This document shows, piece after piece, positions 25,840 through 34,023 of a DNA stretch of 64,000 bases. Made by a program: the position numbers and the translations under genes. This stretch comes from Bacillota bacterium. GTDB taxonomy: Bacteria > Bacillota > Clostridia > Lachnospirales > Lachnospiraceae. The DNA is taken from assembly GCA_023414875.1 (NCBI GenBank), contig JAEZMV010000021.1, forward strand, positions 264,226 through 328,225, given 5' to 3'. Below the pieces are notes generated by a model, which ran no database searches, was not told the origin of the DNA, and worked only from the letters and a program-made list of their open reading frames with translations. Position 1 is the first letter of the stretch. Every line of letters begins with the position of its first letter.

Positions 25840-26877
25840 TCAATGAATATTATCTAAAAAATTATTAATATTTGACCATGTTAAATCATTGAATGTAATA
25901 CTCTCATGATTTGTATCATAAATAACAGATATCTTTTTATTTTTACTGCCCCAATGATTGAAAAGCTTCATTGAACGGCTTCTCACTACGGTTTTATCAT
26001 CTTCAGCTAGTAAAAATAATACCTGATTTTTTAATTTCGGAGCAATCGATATTGAATTATATTCTTCCTTGATTAATAATTTTATTGGAACCAGAGGCAA
26101 TTTATCTTGAATGACACCTGTTACATACTTATCGTAGGCGCAAGATAAAATAATTCCCTTAATATCTCTTTGTGACGCCAGATGAATAGCAATACCTGTA
26201 CCAAGACTATGTGATATGATAATGATATTTTCATTATCTATATCATCTCGATTGGAAAAATAGTCATAAATGAACGCTGCATCTGAAAACATCAGCTCGC
26301 TGTCTTGTCTACCGGTACTTGATCCACAACCACGATAATTAATAAATGCTAACGCCCAACCGCTTTTTATTTTCGTCGCATATTCAACTATATTGGTAGC
26401 TTCTTCTCCCCTTCCTCCAAAATAGATAGCTAGAGGTGTTTTTTCATTACTCTGTTTTTTATATAGATACCCCTGAAGGTTAATGTGATCCACAGTAACT
26501 ATATCAACGTTTTCAAATTGCTCATCTTGCATCTGAATCCGTTCAAAATAATTCTTCGATCTATGACTGTCAGTATATAGAACCTGATATCGGAAAAAAT
26601 ATACTAGGCATATTAAAATCAGCCATCCACATATTATAACTATTATCAAGGAGGGCATGATGCTCTTTACTAATTCCAGCAAAGGTATACCTCTTTTGGT
26701 ATGATTGCATAACATAAGGAATAAAATACATAAAAAAACAGATAATCCACAAGATACTATCTTTATTATGATGGGACAACTATGAATGGATAGAATTCCA
26801 TATGATATATTAAAGCATAAGAAGCAAAGTATTCCAATAATAATTGAAATAACTTTAGTATTCGCAATAAGATTCAT
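25840..26877 (-). CDS. Membrane-anchored alpha/beta hydrolase
   Basis: This 345-residue protein has three hydrophobic segments in the first 95 residues, then an alpha/beta hydrolase fold. The nucleophile elbow is S-H-S-L-G-T-G, the acid is in L-A-E-D-D-K-T-V, and the His in T-N-H-E-S-I, a complete triad in BAAT/dienelactone-hydrolase-like order. The oxyanion segment F-G-G-R-G-E-E precedes it. The substrate is unknown; a lipid or ester is plausible for a membrane-tethered enzyme. It starts 14 bases after the TetR stop, so the two form an operon and the TetR protein probably controls it. The ribosome binding site is weak, so an alternative start is possible. Confidence 0.8.
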   Translation of the reverse strand: MNLIANTKVISIIIGILCFLCFNISYGILSIHSCPIIIKIVSCGLSVFLCILFLMLCNHTKRGIPLLELVKSIMPSLIIVIICGWLILICLVYFFRYQVLYTDSHRSKNYFERIQMQDEQFENVDIVTVDHINLQGYLYKKQSNEKTPLAIYFGGRGEEATNIVEYATKIKSGWALAFINYRGCGSSTGRQDSELMFSDAAFIYDYFSNRDDIDNENIIIISHSLGTGIAIHLASQRDIKGIILSCAYDKYVTGVIQDKLPLVPIKLLIKEEYNSISIAPKLKNQVLFLLAEDDKTVVRSRSMKLFNHWGSKNKKISVIYDTNHESITFNDLTWSNINNFLDNIH

Positions 26878-26891
26878 AGTAACAGCCGCGT

Positions 26892-27527
26892 TTATATCCT
26901 TTCTCTTGATTTTTCGTTATCCATTAGTGCGTGCTTTAGATATAAAATCATTTGATTCATCTGACTGTCTAATTTTATCTTATCTGTTCCATGATTAATT
27001 ACGTTGATCTCCACTCCATCTAAAAAGGTTATAAGAAATGATGATATCTCATCCGGTGGAAAGATAGGTGTAAATTCATTTCTCTCTATCCCCTTATTTA
27101 TTAAAATTGTCAAACACTCTAACGTATTGGCAAATCGTTGATTCAGTAAATTCTGTACCTTAGCATTTCGCTTACTAGTCATAAAATATTCAAATATCAC
27201 AGGCTCTATCCCGTTTTGTATATATTCTAGCATATTTTTTATTTCCTCTGTCAGTTCTAAGATTGCATCCCAGATAGTTCTACCATTCATACTAAGATTA
27301 TGCACCATAGAAATGAGATTGTTATCGTTTGCTTTCATAATTTCTAAAAATGCTTCCTCCGGACTAGAAAAGTATAAATATACTCCGCCTCGGCTAAGAC
27401 CGGATTCGTCTATTATATCTTTCATCGTAGTTAATTCATAACCCTTTTGTATAAACGCCCTTTTTGCAGCATTTAAGATTTGTTCTTTTTTTTGTTGCTT
27501 ATAAATATCTGAAACCTTTGGTGACAT
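26892..27527 (-). CDS. TetR-family regulator of the hydrolase operon
   Basis: GGAGGG eight bases before the ATG at 27527 sets the start, giving 211 residues; the longer frame upstream would run through the promoter. The HTH is typical (I-L-N-A-A-K-R-A-F-I-Q-K-G-Y, M-K-D-I-I-D-E-S-G-L-S-R-G-G-V-Y-L-Y-F), close to TetR_N proteins of the YfiR/AcrR kind. The body is a ligand-binding helical domain. The gene has a consensus promoter with two palindromic operators, and the alpha/beta hydrolase gene follows at 14 bases, so autorepression relieved by a small molecule is likely. Confidence 0.88.
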   Translation of the reverse strand: MSPKVSDIYKQQKKEQILNAAKRAFIQKGYELTTMKDIIDESGLSRGGVYLYFSSPEEAFLEIMKANDNNLISMVHNLSMNGRTIWDAILELTEEIKNMLEYIQNGIEPVIFEYFMTSKRNAKVQNLLNQRFANTLECLTILINKGIERNEFTPIFPPDEISSFLITFLDGVEINVINHGTDKIKLDSQMNQMILYLKHALMDNEKSRERI

Positions 27528-27558
27528 ATTCTTAACCCTCCTGTCATTGTTTGAAACA

Positions 27559-27614
27559 AATAATAATGACACACGTGTCATTATTATTATAAGCGACACG
27601 TGTGTCATTGTCAA
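27559..27614 (-). promoter_or_regulatory. Consensus promoter with two TetR-type operators
   Basis: On the minus strand TTGACA (27614-27609), a 17-base spacer and TATAAT (27591-27586) form a perfect SigA promoter. One palindrome, G-A-C-A-C/G-T-G-T-C around two bases (27595-27606), fills the spacer. A second, with 14-bp perfect arms around A-C (27559-27588), covers the -10 and likely start site. Both share the core TGACAC-N2-GTGTCA. Confidence 0.85.
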
Positions 27615-27645
27615 TAGATTATGTTCTACACGACTGCTAGTGTAA

Positions 27646-27697
27646 TTTAAAAACCGCTACACGATTCTAGTGAAGTTTTCACTGTTGTCATGTAGCA
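27646..27697 (-). terminator. Intrinsic terminator of the chemotaxis receptor gene
   Basis: G-C-T-A-C-A at 27656-27661 pairs with T-G-T-A-G-C at 27691-27696, with an inner A-G-T-G-A-A/T-T-C-A-C-T stem. Read on the minus strand a T-rich run follows. Confidence 0.7.
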
Positions 27698-27736
27698 GCT
27701 AATATCAATTATTATCCATTGTATTAAGCATTAATG

Positions 27737-29791
27737 TTATTCACTTTTAAATTTGTCTGCTATCTCCTTAATTAATGCTGCATTATTTCTATTTTGCTGA
27801 GCGATCCTATTAATATCATCCGCTGTTGAGGTAGTCCGTTCATTTTTATTAACTATTTCATCCACTCCGGCTGCATTATCATTGGAGGCCATGCTTACAT
27901 TGCCAATCTGTTCCTTGATATTTGAAACGGAATGTATGAATTCAACAGTTTTATTATCAATTTCATGAATAGCGGATTGAATTGTTTCCACCGAAGTACC
28001 ATATCCTTTTGCCATTTCTACAAAGTTTTCAAACTTAGCTGCTACGTCCTCTTCCATAAACTGCATGATATCATTGAAGCACTCTCTTACCATTTCTATG
28101 CTGCGGTTTGATTCTTCAACAAGATGTTGAATTTCTGAAGCTGTACGCGAGGAGCTGTTTGCCAGTTTGCCGATTTCACCAGCAACCACCGTAAAACCCC
28201 TACCTGCTTCACCGGCTCTCGCTGCCTCAATTGATGCATTTAAGGATAGAAGGTTCGTTTGTGCTGTAATGTCAAGGATCTGATTGGCCATCTCATTGAT
28301 TTTCATAAGGGAATGAAGTTTATCGATGGCTATTTCGATTTCTTGCTTTGTTTTATTAATTCTGTCAACACTTGTGGTAAGCGTTTTCTCTGCAATATTG
28401 CGCATATCAGTAGATGTCTCAAGCAATTTCTCGCTCCTATCATTACCATCTTTTACTTTCTCTTCAATCATTTCTACCATCTTAGAAATATGAATAATTT
28501 CCTGACTTACTGCCTCAATAGAGGAGTTTGTGCTTATGATACTTGCTGATAGTTCCTCTGTGGTTGCTGCATTATCCTCTACACACTCCATAAGAATTTC
28601 CGAAGAATCACTTATGGCATATGAGCTGTCCGTTAAGGAAGTCGAGCATGTATTTAATGTTCCGGCTACATCGCGGAAAGTTGTTGCCAGAGTATCAATG
28701 GCACATGCAATCTGTCCTACCTCGTTCCTGTGTTTTGAATATTTTATAATACTGCTGCTTTGTTTTAAATTCAAATCCTTTAGCTTATTAATCTCATGCT
28801 CAACAATACCTAAAGGCTTCGTGCTAATTCTTATTACGATAAAAGAAATCAATGAAATCAGAAAAATTGATATCAGAGAAATAATTCCAAGAACCATCTT
28901 ATTGGAGTTCGCCTGAGCATAAATTTTCGACTCGCTGTCACTTAAAACAATTGCCCATCCTCGCTCCGGCATATACTTATATACAGCAAGATATTTCTTA
29001 CCATCCGCTCCGACATATTCAATTGTATCCATGTTCAACTCAGGCTTCTCAGTTACTTTATTTATTACAGAAAGAAGCATCGGATCCTCTATCTTTGTAG
29101 CCATCAACTCTTCATTATCATCAAATATGTAATCGCCTGTATTGACATTGATTAAGGTATACTTGGCATTCTCTAGTCCTTTGATTGTAAGCTCGTCAAG
29201 AATCACCTTTAAATTTGATGCCAAAGTAGCACCGCCAACGTAGCCAAGAGGTGTTTTCCCATCACTGTCGTAAATCGGACAGTACATAGACAAAGTCAAT
29301 TGCTTTGATGCCGGAGATACAAGAATTCCAGTATTATATAGCCCTTTTGCCGAAAGCATACTATTTTGCAGAGCCTTAAGAGGATCACCCTCCCTGGTAG
29401 TAATTCCTACAACATCCTTATTCGAATGCGCAATAATGTGGGAGTTCCACTCAGCTAGATAGATACCTTCCCAACTCTTTAAGTCCGCAAAATACTTCTC
29501 AGTATACGTCTGAGCAGTCGTCTGTAATTCCGTATTATCAATCGCTTTCAGATACTCTTTCAAATCTCTTGCTTTACCGAATGCCTGGAGTATAGACTCA
29601 GAGCTTTCAATATAGTTTTCAATAATGAGACTCTTCGCTTCCAACGATGTGATCATAGTATCAACAGCAGTACTACGCATAACCTTTGACATGTTATTAT
29701 TTGATGTACTAAACAGTACTCCCGTGCATGTAATCACAATTATTGTGATAGCAATGGTTATCCCTGTACTTAACTTAAAATTCTTAAACAT
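27737..29791 (-). CDS. Methyl-accepting chemotaxis protein with dCache-type sensor
   Basis: The start at 29791 follows a G-rich stretch and puts the first membrane helix (about residues 8-29) at the N-terminus, giving 684 residues. A periplasmic dCache-like sensor spans about 35-295 (D-L-K-S-W-E-G-I-Y-L-A, G-Y-V-G-G-A-T-L, then P-E-R-G-W-A-I-V-L-S). A second membrane helix at 300-325 and a HAMP-like segment follow. The signalling tip has the conserved hairpin I-T-A-Q-T-N-L-L-S-L-N-A-S-I-E-A-A-R-A-G, E-A-G-R-G-F-T-V-V-A-G-E. Ligands of dCache receptors are often amino acids; here unknown. It forms its own unit. Confidence 0.92.
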   Translation of the reverse strand: MFKNFKLSTGITIAITIIVITCTGVLFSTSNNNMSKVMRSTAVDTMITSLEAKSLIIENYIESSESILQAFGKARDLKEYLKAIDNTELQTTAQTYTEKYFADLKSWEGIYLAEWNSHIIAHSNKDVVGITTREGDPLKALQNSMLSAKGLYNTGILVSPASKQLTLSMYCPIYDSDGKTPLGYVGGATLASNLKVILDELTIKGLENAKYTLINVNTGDYIFDDNEELMATKIEDPMLLSVINKVTEKPELNMDTIEYVGADGKKYLAVYKYMPERGWAIVLSDSESKIYAQANSNKMVLGIISLISIFLISLISFIVIRISTKPLGIVEHEINKLKDLNLKQSSSIIKYSKHRNEVGQIACAIDTLATTFRDVAGTLNTCSTSLTDSSYAISDSSEILMECVEDNAATTEELSASIISTNSSIEAVSQEIIHISKMVEMIEEKVKDGNDRSEKLLETSTDMRNIAEKTLTTSVDRINKTKQEIEIAIDKLHSLMKINEMANQILDITAQTNLLSLNASIEAARAGEAGRGFTVVAGEIGKLANSSSRTASEIQHLVEESNRSIEMVRECFNDIMQFMEEDVAAKFENFVEMAKGYGTSVETIQSAIHEIDNKTVEFIHSVSNIKEQIGNVSMASNDNAAGVDEIVNKNERTTSTADDINRIAQQNRNNAALIKEIADKFKSE

Positions 29792-30285
29792 ATCTCCAAC
29801 CCCCCCATTGAATAGAATCATGTGTCTAAAAACCATTATAGAATCTTCGCTATCATAAATTCCGCAACAATCTTATAAAAGGTCGTCACCTACTTTCTCT
29901 ATCATCTAAAGCGTTAAGATAACTTTAACAATTTATTACAACTCCTTATGATACAAAAATAGAACCATTCAAATATACAGATACCAGATCCATGTAGAAA
30001 CAATAGAATACTATGAGAAAATGTCAGATTTGCTTAGCATAATTTACTAATTTTTTGTAAATTTGTTAAATTATATATATTTTATATGACTATTATATCC
30101 TTTATTGTCATTTTCGTCAACATCTCTACATAGTAAATTCCTTAAAAAAGTATCTTTTGTTCCTGTTTATTCCAAATAAGGCTGGTAACCAATATGTTAA
30201 ACCTTGTATCCAGGCCAGAGATAAAACAAAGAGTCTGTATCCTGCCAGGAAGGCTTTATTTCATAGAATGAACTTTCCCAGGAGA
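29792..30285. other. Non-coding region upstream of the chemotaxis receptor
   Basis: No coding frame is supported here. The first 100 bases must hold the receptor's promoter; I do not see a flagellar SigD-type motif. The segment 30170-30285 contains short complementary pieces but no riboswitch or structured RNA that I can identify. Confidence 0.4.
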
Positions 30286-30320
30286 TAAAAAACCGCCATA
30301 TCTGATGATATGACGGTTAT
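30284..30320 (-). terminator. Intrinsic terminator of rpsF-ssb-rpsR
   Basis: A-A-C-C-G-C-C-A-T-A-T at 30291-30301 pairs with A-T-A-T-G-A-C-G-G-T-T at 30308-30318 (one mismatch), followed on the minus strand by six T. Confidence 0.85.
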
Positions 30321-30349
30321 CATTTACTTAAATATTTAGTTTACTAGGT

Positions 30350-30439
30350 TTAATCCATTGTGTAAGGCATTAAAGCAATATGTCGAGACATATTGTTCAA
30401 TGGCTTAGTCCATTGTGTATGGCATTAAAGCAATATGTC
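30350..30439 (-). repeat. Duplicated 3' end of rpsR
   Basis: The 35 bases 30405-30439 (rpsR end, coding M-P-Y-T-M-D-stop) recur at 30350-30384 with 33 of 35 identical, again coding M-P-Y-T-M-D-stop. The two copies are 55 bp apart. A perfect 9-bp inverted repeat (C-A-A-T-A-T-G-T-C, GA, complement) spans the inner edge of the outer copy at 30376-30395. Confidence 0.9.
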
Positions 30440-30677
30440 TTGATCTCTTAACAGCTACTGTTAAAGCTCTCTGATGCTTTGCACAGTTACCGGTAATTCT
30501 TCTGGGGAGAATTTTACCTCTCTCAGATACATATCTCTTTAACTTATTGATGTCTTTATAATCAATTCCTGTGTGATTCTTATCAGCACAGAATACGCAT
30601 ACTTTCTTTCTTCTGCGTCCGAAGGATTTTCTCTTCATCGGAGAATCGCCTTTATCATCTTTTCTATTGAATGGCAT
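30405..30677 (-). CDS. rpsR: 30S ribosomal protein S18
   Basis: This 90-residue protein is full length for S18, which binds 16S rRNA in the platform together with S6. Landmarks are R-R-K-K-V-C-V-F-C, D-Y-K-D-I-N-K-L-K-R-Y-V-S-E-R-G-K-I-L-P-R-R-I-T-G, and the basic end R-S-R-H-I-A-L-M-P-Y. The Cys-containing N-terminus (C-V-F-C) has a partial zinc-ribbon look seen in other clostridial S18 proteins. It is last in rpsF-ssb-rpsR, and its 3' end is duplicated just downstream. Confidence 0.97.
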   Translation of the reverse strand: MPFNRKDDKGDSPMKRKSFGRRRKKVCVFCADKNHTGIDYKDINKLKRYVSERGKILPRRITGNCAKHQRALTVAVKRSRHIALMPYTMD

Positions 30678-30726
30678 GTCATGACCTCCTTATCCGAAAT
30701 AAATTATATATTATATAATTCTAATT

Positions 30727-31179
30727 CTAGTTAAATGGTAATTCTTCGTCAATACCGTCCGGGATGTTCATAAATCCATCCCCCATTGCTGAGCTGGGCT
30801 CCGGTCTGAATTCTTTTTGGAATCCACCCTGTTGAAAACCTGAGTCTCCGTTATTACCCTTACTTTCAGCAAATTCTATTTCTTCTGCTACCACATCGGT
30901 CGTGTAAACCTTTTGTCCGTCCTTATTGGTATAACTACCTGTTTGAATTCTTCCGACAACAACCATCTTCATGCCCTGCTTAAAATACTTTTCAACGAAT
31001 TCTGCCTGCTTGCCAAAAGCAACGCAACCAATAAAATCCGCATCCTGTGTATCGCCGGCTCTCTTAAATCTGCGGTCTACCGCCAAAGTAAATCTCGCAA
31101 CTGCTGTGGAATTCTCTCCCTGTGAGTATCTCACCTCAGGATCTCTGGTCAAACGACCCATTAATATAGCTTTATTCAT
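30727..31179 (-). CDS. ssb: Single-stranded DNA-binding protein
   Basis: This 150-residue protein has one OB-fold (M-N-K-A-I-L-M-G-R-L-T-R-D-P-E-V-R-Y, F-T-L-A-V-D-R-R-F-K, V-V-G-R-I-Q-T-G-S-Y) and a glycine/glutamine-rich linker. It ends with an acidic C-terminus D-E-E-L-P-F-N, the tip that recruits repair and replication partners (most bacteria have D-D-x-P-F). It lies between rpsF and rpsR, the usual Firmicutes order, and is probably co-transcribed with both. Confidence 0.96.
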   Translation of the reverse strand: MNKAILMGRLTRDPEVRYSQGENSTAVARFTLAVDRRFKRAGDTQDADFIGCVAFGKQAEFVEKYFKQGMKMVVVGRIQTGSYTNKDGQKVYTTDVVAEEIEFAESKGNNGDSGFQQGGFQKEFRPEPSSAMGDGFMNIPDGIDEELPFN

Positions 31180-31226
31180 AAGTTAATACCTCCCATAATA
31201 GGTTTGCCTTAGGGTAGTATAATTAA

Positions 31227-31514
31227 TTAAGCATCTTTTCTGATGCACAAATATCTGATTACATTTTCCATAATACGAATTCTCTGCTCGATTTCGTTCG
31301 GAACTGTAGAATCAGATTCGAATTGGATGAAATAGTAATAGCCTTCTTTCATTTTCTGAATTTCATAAGCTAATCTTTTCTTTCCCCAGTCATCAACATT
31401 AGTAACTGTTCCACCGAATCTGGTAACAAGTTCTTTTGCTGCTTCTAATGTAGCTAATCTGGTTTCATCCTCGATTTTTGCATTTACAACTAAGGCTAAT
31501 TCATATTGATTCAT
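31227..31514 (-). CDS. rpsF: 30S ribosomal protein S6
   Basis: This 95-residue protein is full length for S6 and folds as a single ferredoxin-like domain: Y-E-L-A-L-V-V-N at the start, D-D-W-G-K-K-R-L-A-Y-E-I, G-Y-Y-Y-F-I-Q-F and R-I-M-E-N-V-I-R-Y at the end. S6 pairs with S18 in the ribosome platform. It is the first gene of rpsF-ssb-rpsR; the leader upstream (31515-31716) is AT-rich and may hold the S6:S18 autoregulatory RNA, which I cannot confirm by eye. Confidence 0.96.
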   Translation of the reverse strand: MNQYELALVVNAKIEDETRLATLEAAKELVTRFGGTVTNVDDWGKKRLAYEIQKMKEGYYYFIQFESDSTVPNEIEQRIRIMENVIRYLCIRKDA

Positions 31515-31716
31515 AGTTGTTTAGCACCTCCTTCTGGTCTCTGGCCCTTTTCTAATGCTATTTGATTGACGAAGAATCAAAATCACATTTAAAGAGCAAG
31601 GAAATTTTAGTATAACATATCACAATTAACTATGATATCATACGTATGCAAATAATACAACCTATAATTTTACTAATAAAACATTTTTTTGATGGCAAAT
31701 TTAGATAGAACTACTG

Positions 31717-32238
31717 TTATTCGTATAAACTACTGTAATCTGCCAACCTCTTTTGCAATAAACTAAGGATATCCTCCGGTTCCATATCTTTTGCCATTTC
31801 TACCGAAATTGTTACTGGAGGCAGATTCATATTAAGGTTTCTTTTTGCCATTCTGCGTTTTATACTACTGAGCTTGGAAAGAAAGCCTTCAATATTCTTC
31901 GGTATTACAGCGATTACCTTCTTGTTATATATAGTGATAATTAAAAATTCTTTAATATCGTCAAAGGAAATAAAACCTGCTCCGCTAATCGAGGAATTAT
32001 CTACAATACCCTCTCTGGTTATCGTAAGTAGCTTTTTCACCTGTACTGCTTTCATAAAAGAAATAATAAATCCTATAAACAAAACAATAAGTGAAACTAA
32101 TCCTGGAAGCCAGAAGTTTAGCTTATGCTTACTGAATCCATATACAGTTGTTGCAAATGCTGCGATCAGCATAAAAAAATTAGCAAGCATAATCACAAAT
32201 GCCTTATAATTCATCTCTTCAATAATAATATCCCCCAT
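31717..32238 (-). CDS. Membrane protein with two N-terminal helices, unknown family
   Basis: This 173-residue protein has AAGGGGG six bases before its ATG. Two membrane helices lie at about 12-32 and 42-62, followed by a cytoplasmic domain. That domain begins I-T-R-E-G-I-V-D-N-S-S-I-S-G-A-G-F-I-S-F-D-D-I-K and resembles a small PH-like or STM3941/YcxB-type domain. The C-terminal part is helical (D-I-L-S-L-L-Q-K-R-L). I do not recognise a characterised function. It lies between rpsF and the divergent padR gene. Confidence 0.7.
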   Translation of the reverse strand: MGDIIIEEMNYKAFVIMLANFFMLIAAFATTVYGFSKHKLNFWLPGLVSLIVLFIGFIISFMKAVQVKKLLTITREGIVDNSSISGAGFISFDDIKEFLIITIYNKKVIAVIPKNIEGFLSKLSSIKRRMAKRNLNMNLPPVTISVEMAKDMEPEDILSLLQKRLADYSSLYE

Positions 32239-32351
32239 AGAGTGCCCCCTTTAGCTCATCTAAGATTAGTTCAATTGTATCTGTTTCCAATTTTTTTTGC
32301 AAGAATTAATTCATTAATTTCCCAGTTTTGAAAATTTTTTCAAAAAAGTAC

Positions 32352-32396
32352 TTTACCTGTCGTAGTAGTTGTGCTATACTACAATTACTACGACAG
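32352..32396 (+). promoter_or_regulatory. Promoter and PadR-type operator
   Basis: TTTACC (32352-32357), 17 bases, TATACT (32375-32380) form the promoter. A perfect 11-bp inverted repeat (32357-32367 and 32386-32396, C-T-G-T-C-G-T-A-G-T-A) straddles the -10, placing both half-sites in position to block RNA polymerase. Autorepression by the PadR protein downstream is the natural reading. Confidence 0.75.
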
Positions 32397-32460
32397 ATGA
32401 AGTAGTTCTGTAGATGATATGCGCGCTCATCTATCAGAGTGATATCAAGGAGGGATCTTA

Positions 32461-32793
32461 TTGATCAGCAGCGATGTAATCCGGGGGTATAATGATACAA
32501 TTATCCTATATCTTCTCCTTGAGGGAGAATCCTATGGATATGAAATATCAAAAAACATTAAGGAGCTGTCCGGAGAGAAATATATCATGAAAGAAACCAC
32601 TCTCTATTCTGCATTTAACCGACTTGAAAGTAATGGGTTTATTGAATCCTTTTATGGGGATGAGAGCTTTGGAAAAAGACGTACCTATTACAGGATAACA
32701 CCAAAGGGTCTGGATTATTATAAGGAAAAATGCGAAGAGTGGGAATTAACCAAGGATGTTATTAATCGATTTATTAAGGAGTGGAATGTGTAA
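32461..32793 (+). CDS. PadR-family transcriptional regulator
   Basis: AAGGAGGG six bases before a TTG at 32461 sets a non-ATG start, giving 110 residues. The winged-helix domain is typical of PadR: I-L-Y-L-L-L-E-G-E-S-Y-G-Y-E-I-S-K, then K-E-T-T-L-Y-S-A-F-N-R-L-E-S-N-G-F-I and R-R-T-Y-Y-R-I-T-P-K-G. PadR proteins of this size control membrane proteins or ABC transporters. The stop overlaps the next ATG (TAATG), so the membrane protein is coupled and is its likely target. Confidence 0.92.
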   Translation: MISSDVIRGYNDTIILYLLLEGESYGYEISKNIKELSGEKYIMKETTLYSAFNRLESNGFIESFYGDESFGKRRTYYRITPKGLDYYKEKCEEWELTKDVINRFIKEWNV

Positions 32794-33764
32794 TGGATAC
32801 CATCAAAAGTTATTTGGATAATATGTTTGCCGGTTTACCAAAGACCGCAAGAGTAAACGATTTAAAGAACAATATCCTATCTAATATGGAGGATAAGTAC
32901 AACGAATTAAAAAGTCAGGGCAAATCAGAGAACGAAGCAATCGGTATCGTAATTTCTGAATTTGGCAATATTGATGAGTTAGTAAATGAATTAGGGATAC
33001 GCAAGGATGCTACAGATAACTCCCAACCACTAGTAACCGGGGAGGAAGTTGAAGCTTATTTATCGATGAAAAAGAAGATGAGCCTGCAAATCGGTTTCGG
33101 TGTATTTCTATGTATATTAGCACCGGCAGTTTTCCTGTTAATCACCGGTTTATTGGATCACGGAATGATACATGTTCACTTCAATAGCGACTCAAATGGA
33201 ATTCCGGGGTTAATAGTGCTCTTTATATTAGTTACAATTGGAGTCGCAATCTTCATTTATTCCGCAATGAATTTTGAACGTTTCAAATACATGGAAGATG
33301 GTGTGCTATTACCCTCTGCTATCGAGAATGATTTGAAGCAAAGATATGATCGGTATACACCAAAATTTTATTTTTACCTCACCATCGGCATCTGTTTAAT
33401 TATATTATCGCCAATTTCTATCTTTGTAACTTCACTCATTGATGATGATTTTTCAATATTTGGCGTAGTGATTTTGCTGGTCATCGTAGCGATTTCAGTT
33501 TTCCTTTTTATTGTGACCGGAGCAACCAGGGAAGGGATAGAACATTTACTTAAAATTGGGGATTATGTTCCAAAGAAAAAGAAAGAGAATAAAGTGATTG
33601 GAGCGGTAGCTTCTATCGTATGGCCTTTGGCAACCCTTATCTTTTTATTCAGTGGCCTTGTGTTTCATAATTGGTATATTATATGGATTGTATTCCCTAT
33701 TACCGGTATTCTTTTTGGAATGTTCAGTGCTGCTTACAGTATCCTTACTCAGAAAAACGAATAA
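32793..33764 (+). CDS. Six-helix membrane protein with permease-prefix N-terminal domain
   Basis: The ATG at 32793 overlaps the padR stop as TAATG, with AAGGAG upstream, giving 323 residues. Residues 1-75 are a cytoplasmic permease-prefix-like helical domain (L-P-K-T-A-R-V-N-D-L-K, Y-N-E-L-K-S-Q-G-K-S-E-N-E-A), usually found with PadR regulators and DUF1700-type proteins. Six membrane helices follow. The protein lacks ATPase motifs. Function is unknown, but the padR-prefix pair usually responds to envelope stress or lipids. Confidence 0.8.
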   Translation: MDTIKSYLDNMFAGLPKTARVNDLKNNILSNMEDKYNELKSQGKSENEAIGIVISEFGNIDELVNELGIRKDATDNSQPLVTGEEVEAYLSMKKKMSLQIGFGVFLCILAPAVFLLITGLLDHGMIHVHFNSDSNGIPGLIVLFILVTIGVAIFIYSAMNFERFKYMEDGVLLPSAIENDLKQRYDRYTPKFYFYLTIGICLIILSPISIFVTSLIDDDFSIFGVVILLVIVAISVFLFIVTGATREGIEHLLKIGDYVPKKKKENKVIGAVASIVWPLATLIFLFSGLVFHNWYIIWIVFPITGILFGMFSAAYSILTQKNE

Positions 33765-33771
33765 TCGAAGC

Positions 33772-33837
33772 TTATGCGCCTGTGCAAGCGCTGACTATGA
33801 TTTAACAGTCAGCTGCTAACAGGCGTATTTTTATTAT
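33772..33837 (+). terminator. Intrinsic terminator of the padR operon
   Basis: A-T-G-C-G-C-C-T-G-T pairs with A-C-A-G-G-C-G-T-A-T across 33774-33830, with an inner G-C-T-G-A-C-T/A-G-T-C-A-G-C stem, followed by a T-rich tail. Confidence 0.85.
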
Positions 33838-33969
33838 ACTAAGCTTCAAGTGTCAAGGTCTACTACTAACTTTCAGCAATCTCGTTTTATTATTTACATA
33901 AATTTATTCCTATAATTGTCTATGCAATACACTAATGAATGTTTTATTATAATCCTTTAAAAGTGTGCA

Positions 33970-34015
33970 TAATAGCGAGCTTCAACCTTAAAATAAAGAT
34001 CAGAGCTCGCTTTGA
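33970..34015 (-). terminator. Possible terminator of the ABC transporter operon
   Basis: An 8-bp perfect stem, A-G-C-G-A-G-C-T (33974-33981) with its complement (34004-34011), lies just past the permease stop. A clear T-run is missing, so this is a weak call. Confidence 0.4.
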
Positions 34016-34023
34016 AAGATTTC

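Noticed and set aside
30170..30285. Complementary pieces downstream of rpsR as a cyclic-di-GMP riboswitch
   Set aside because: The conserved tetraloop and core of the known classes are not visible, and the position downstream of the operon makes no sense for control of rpsR.
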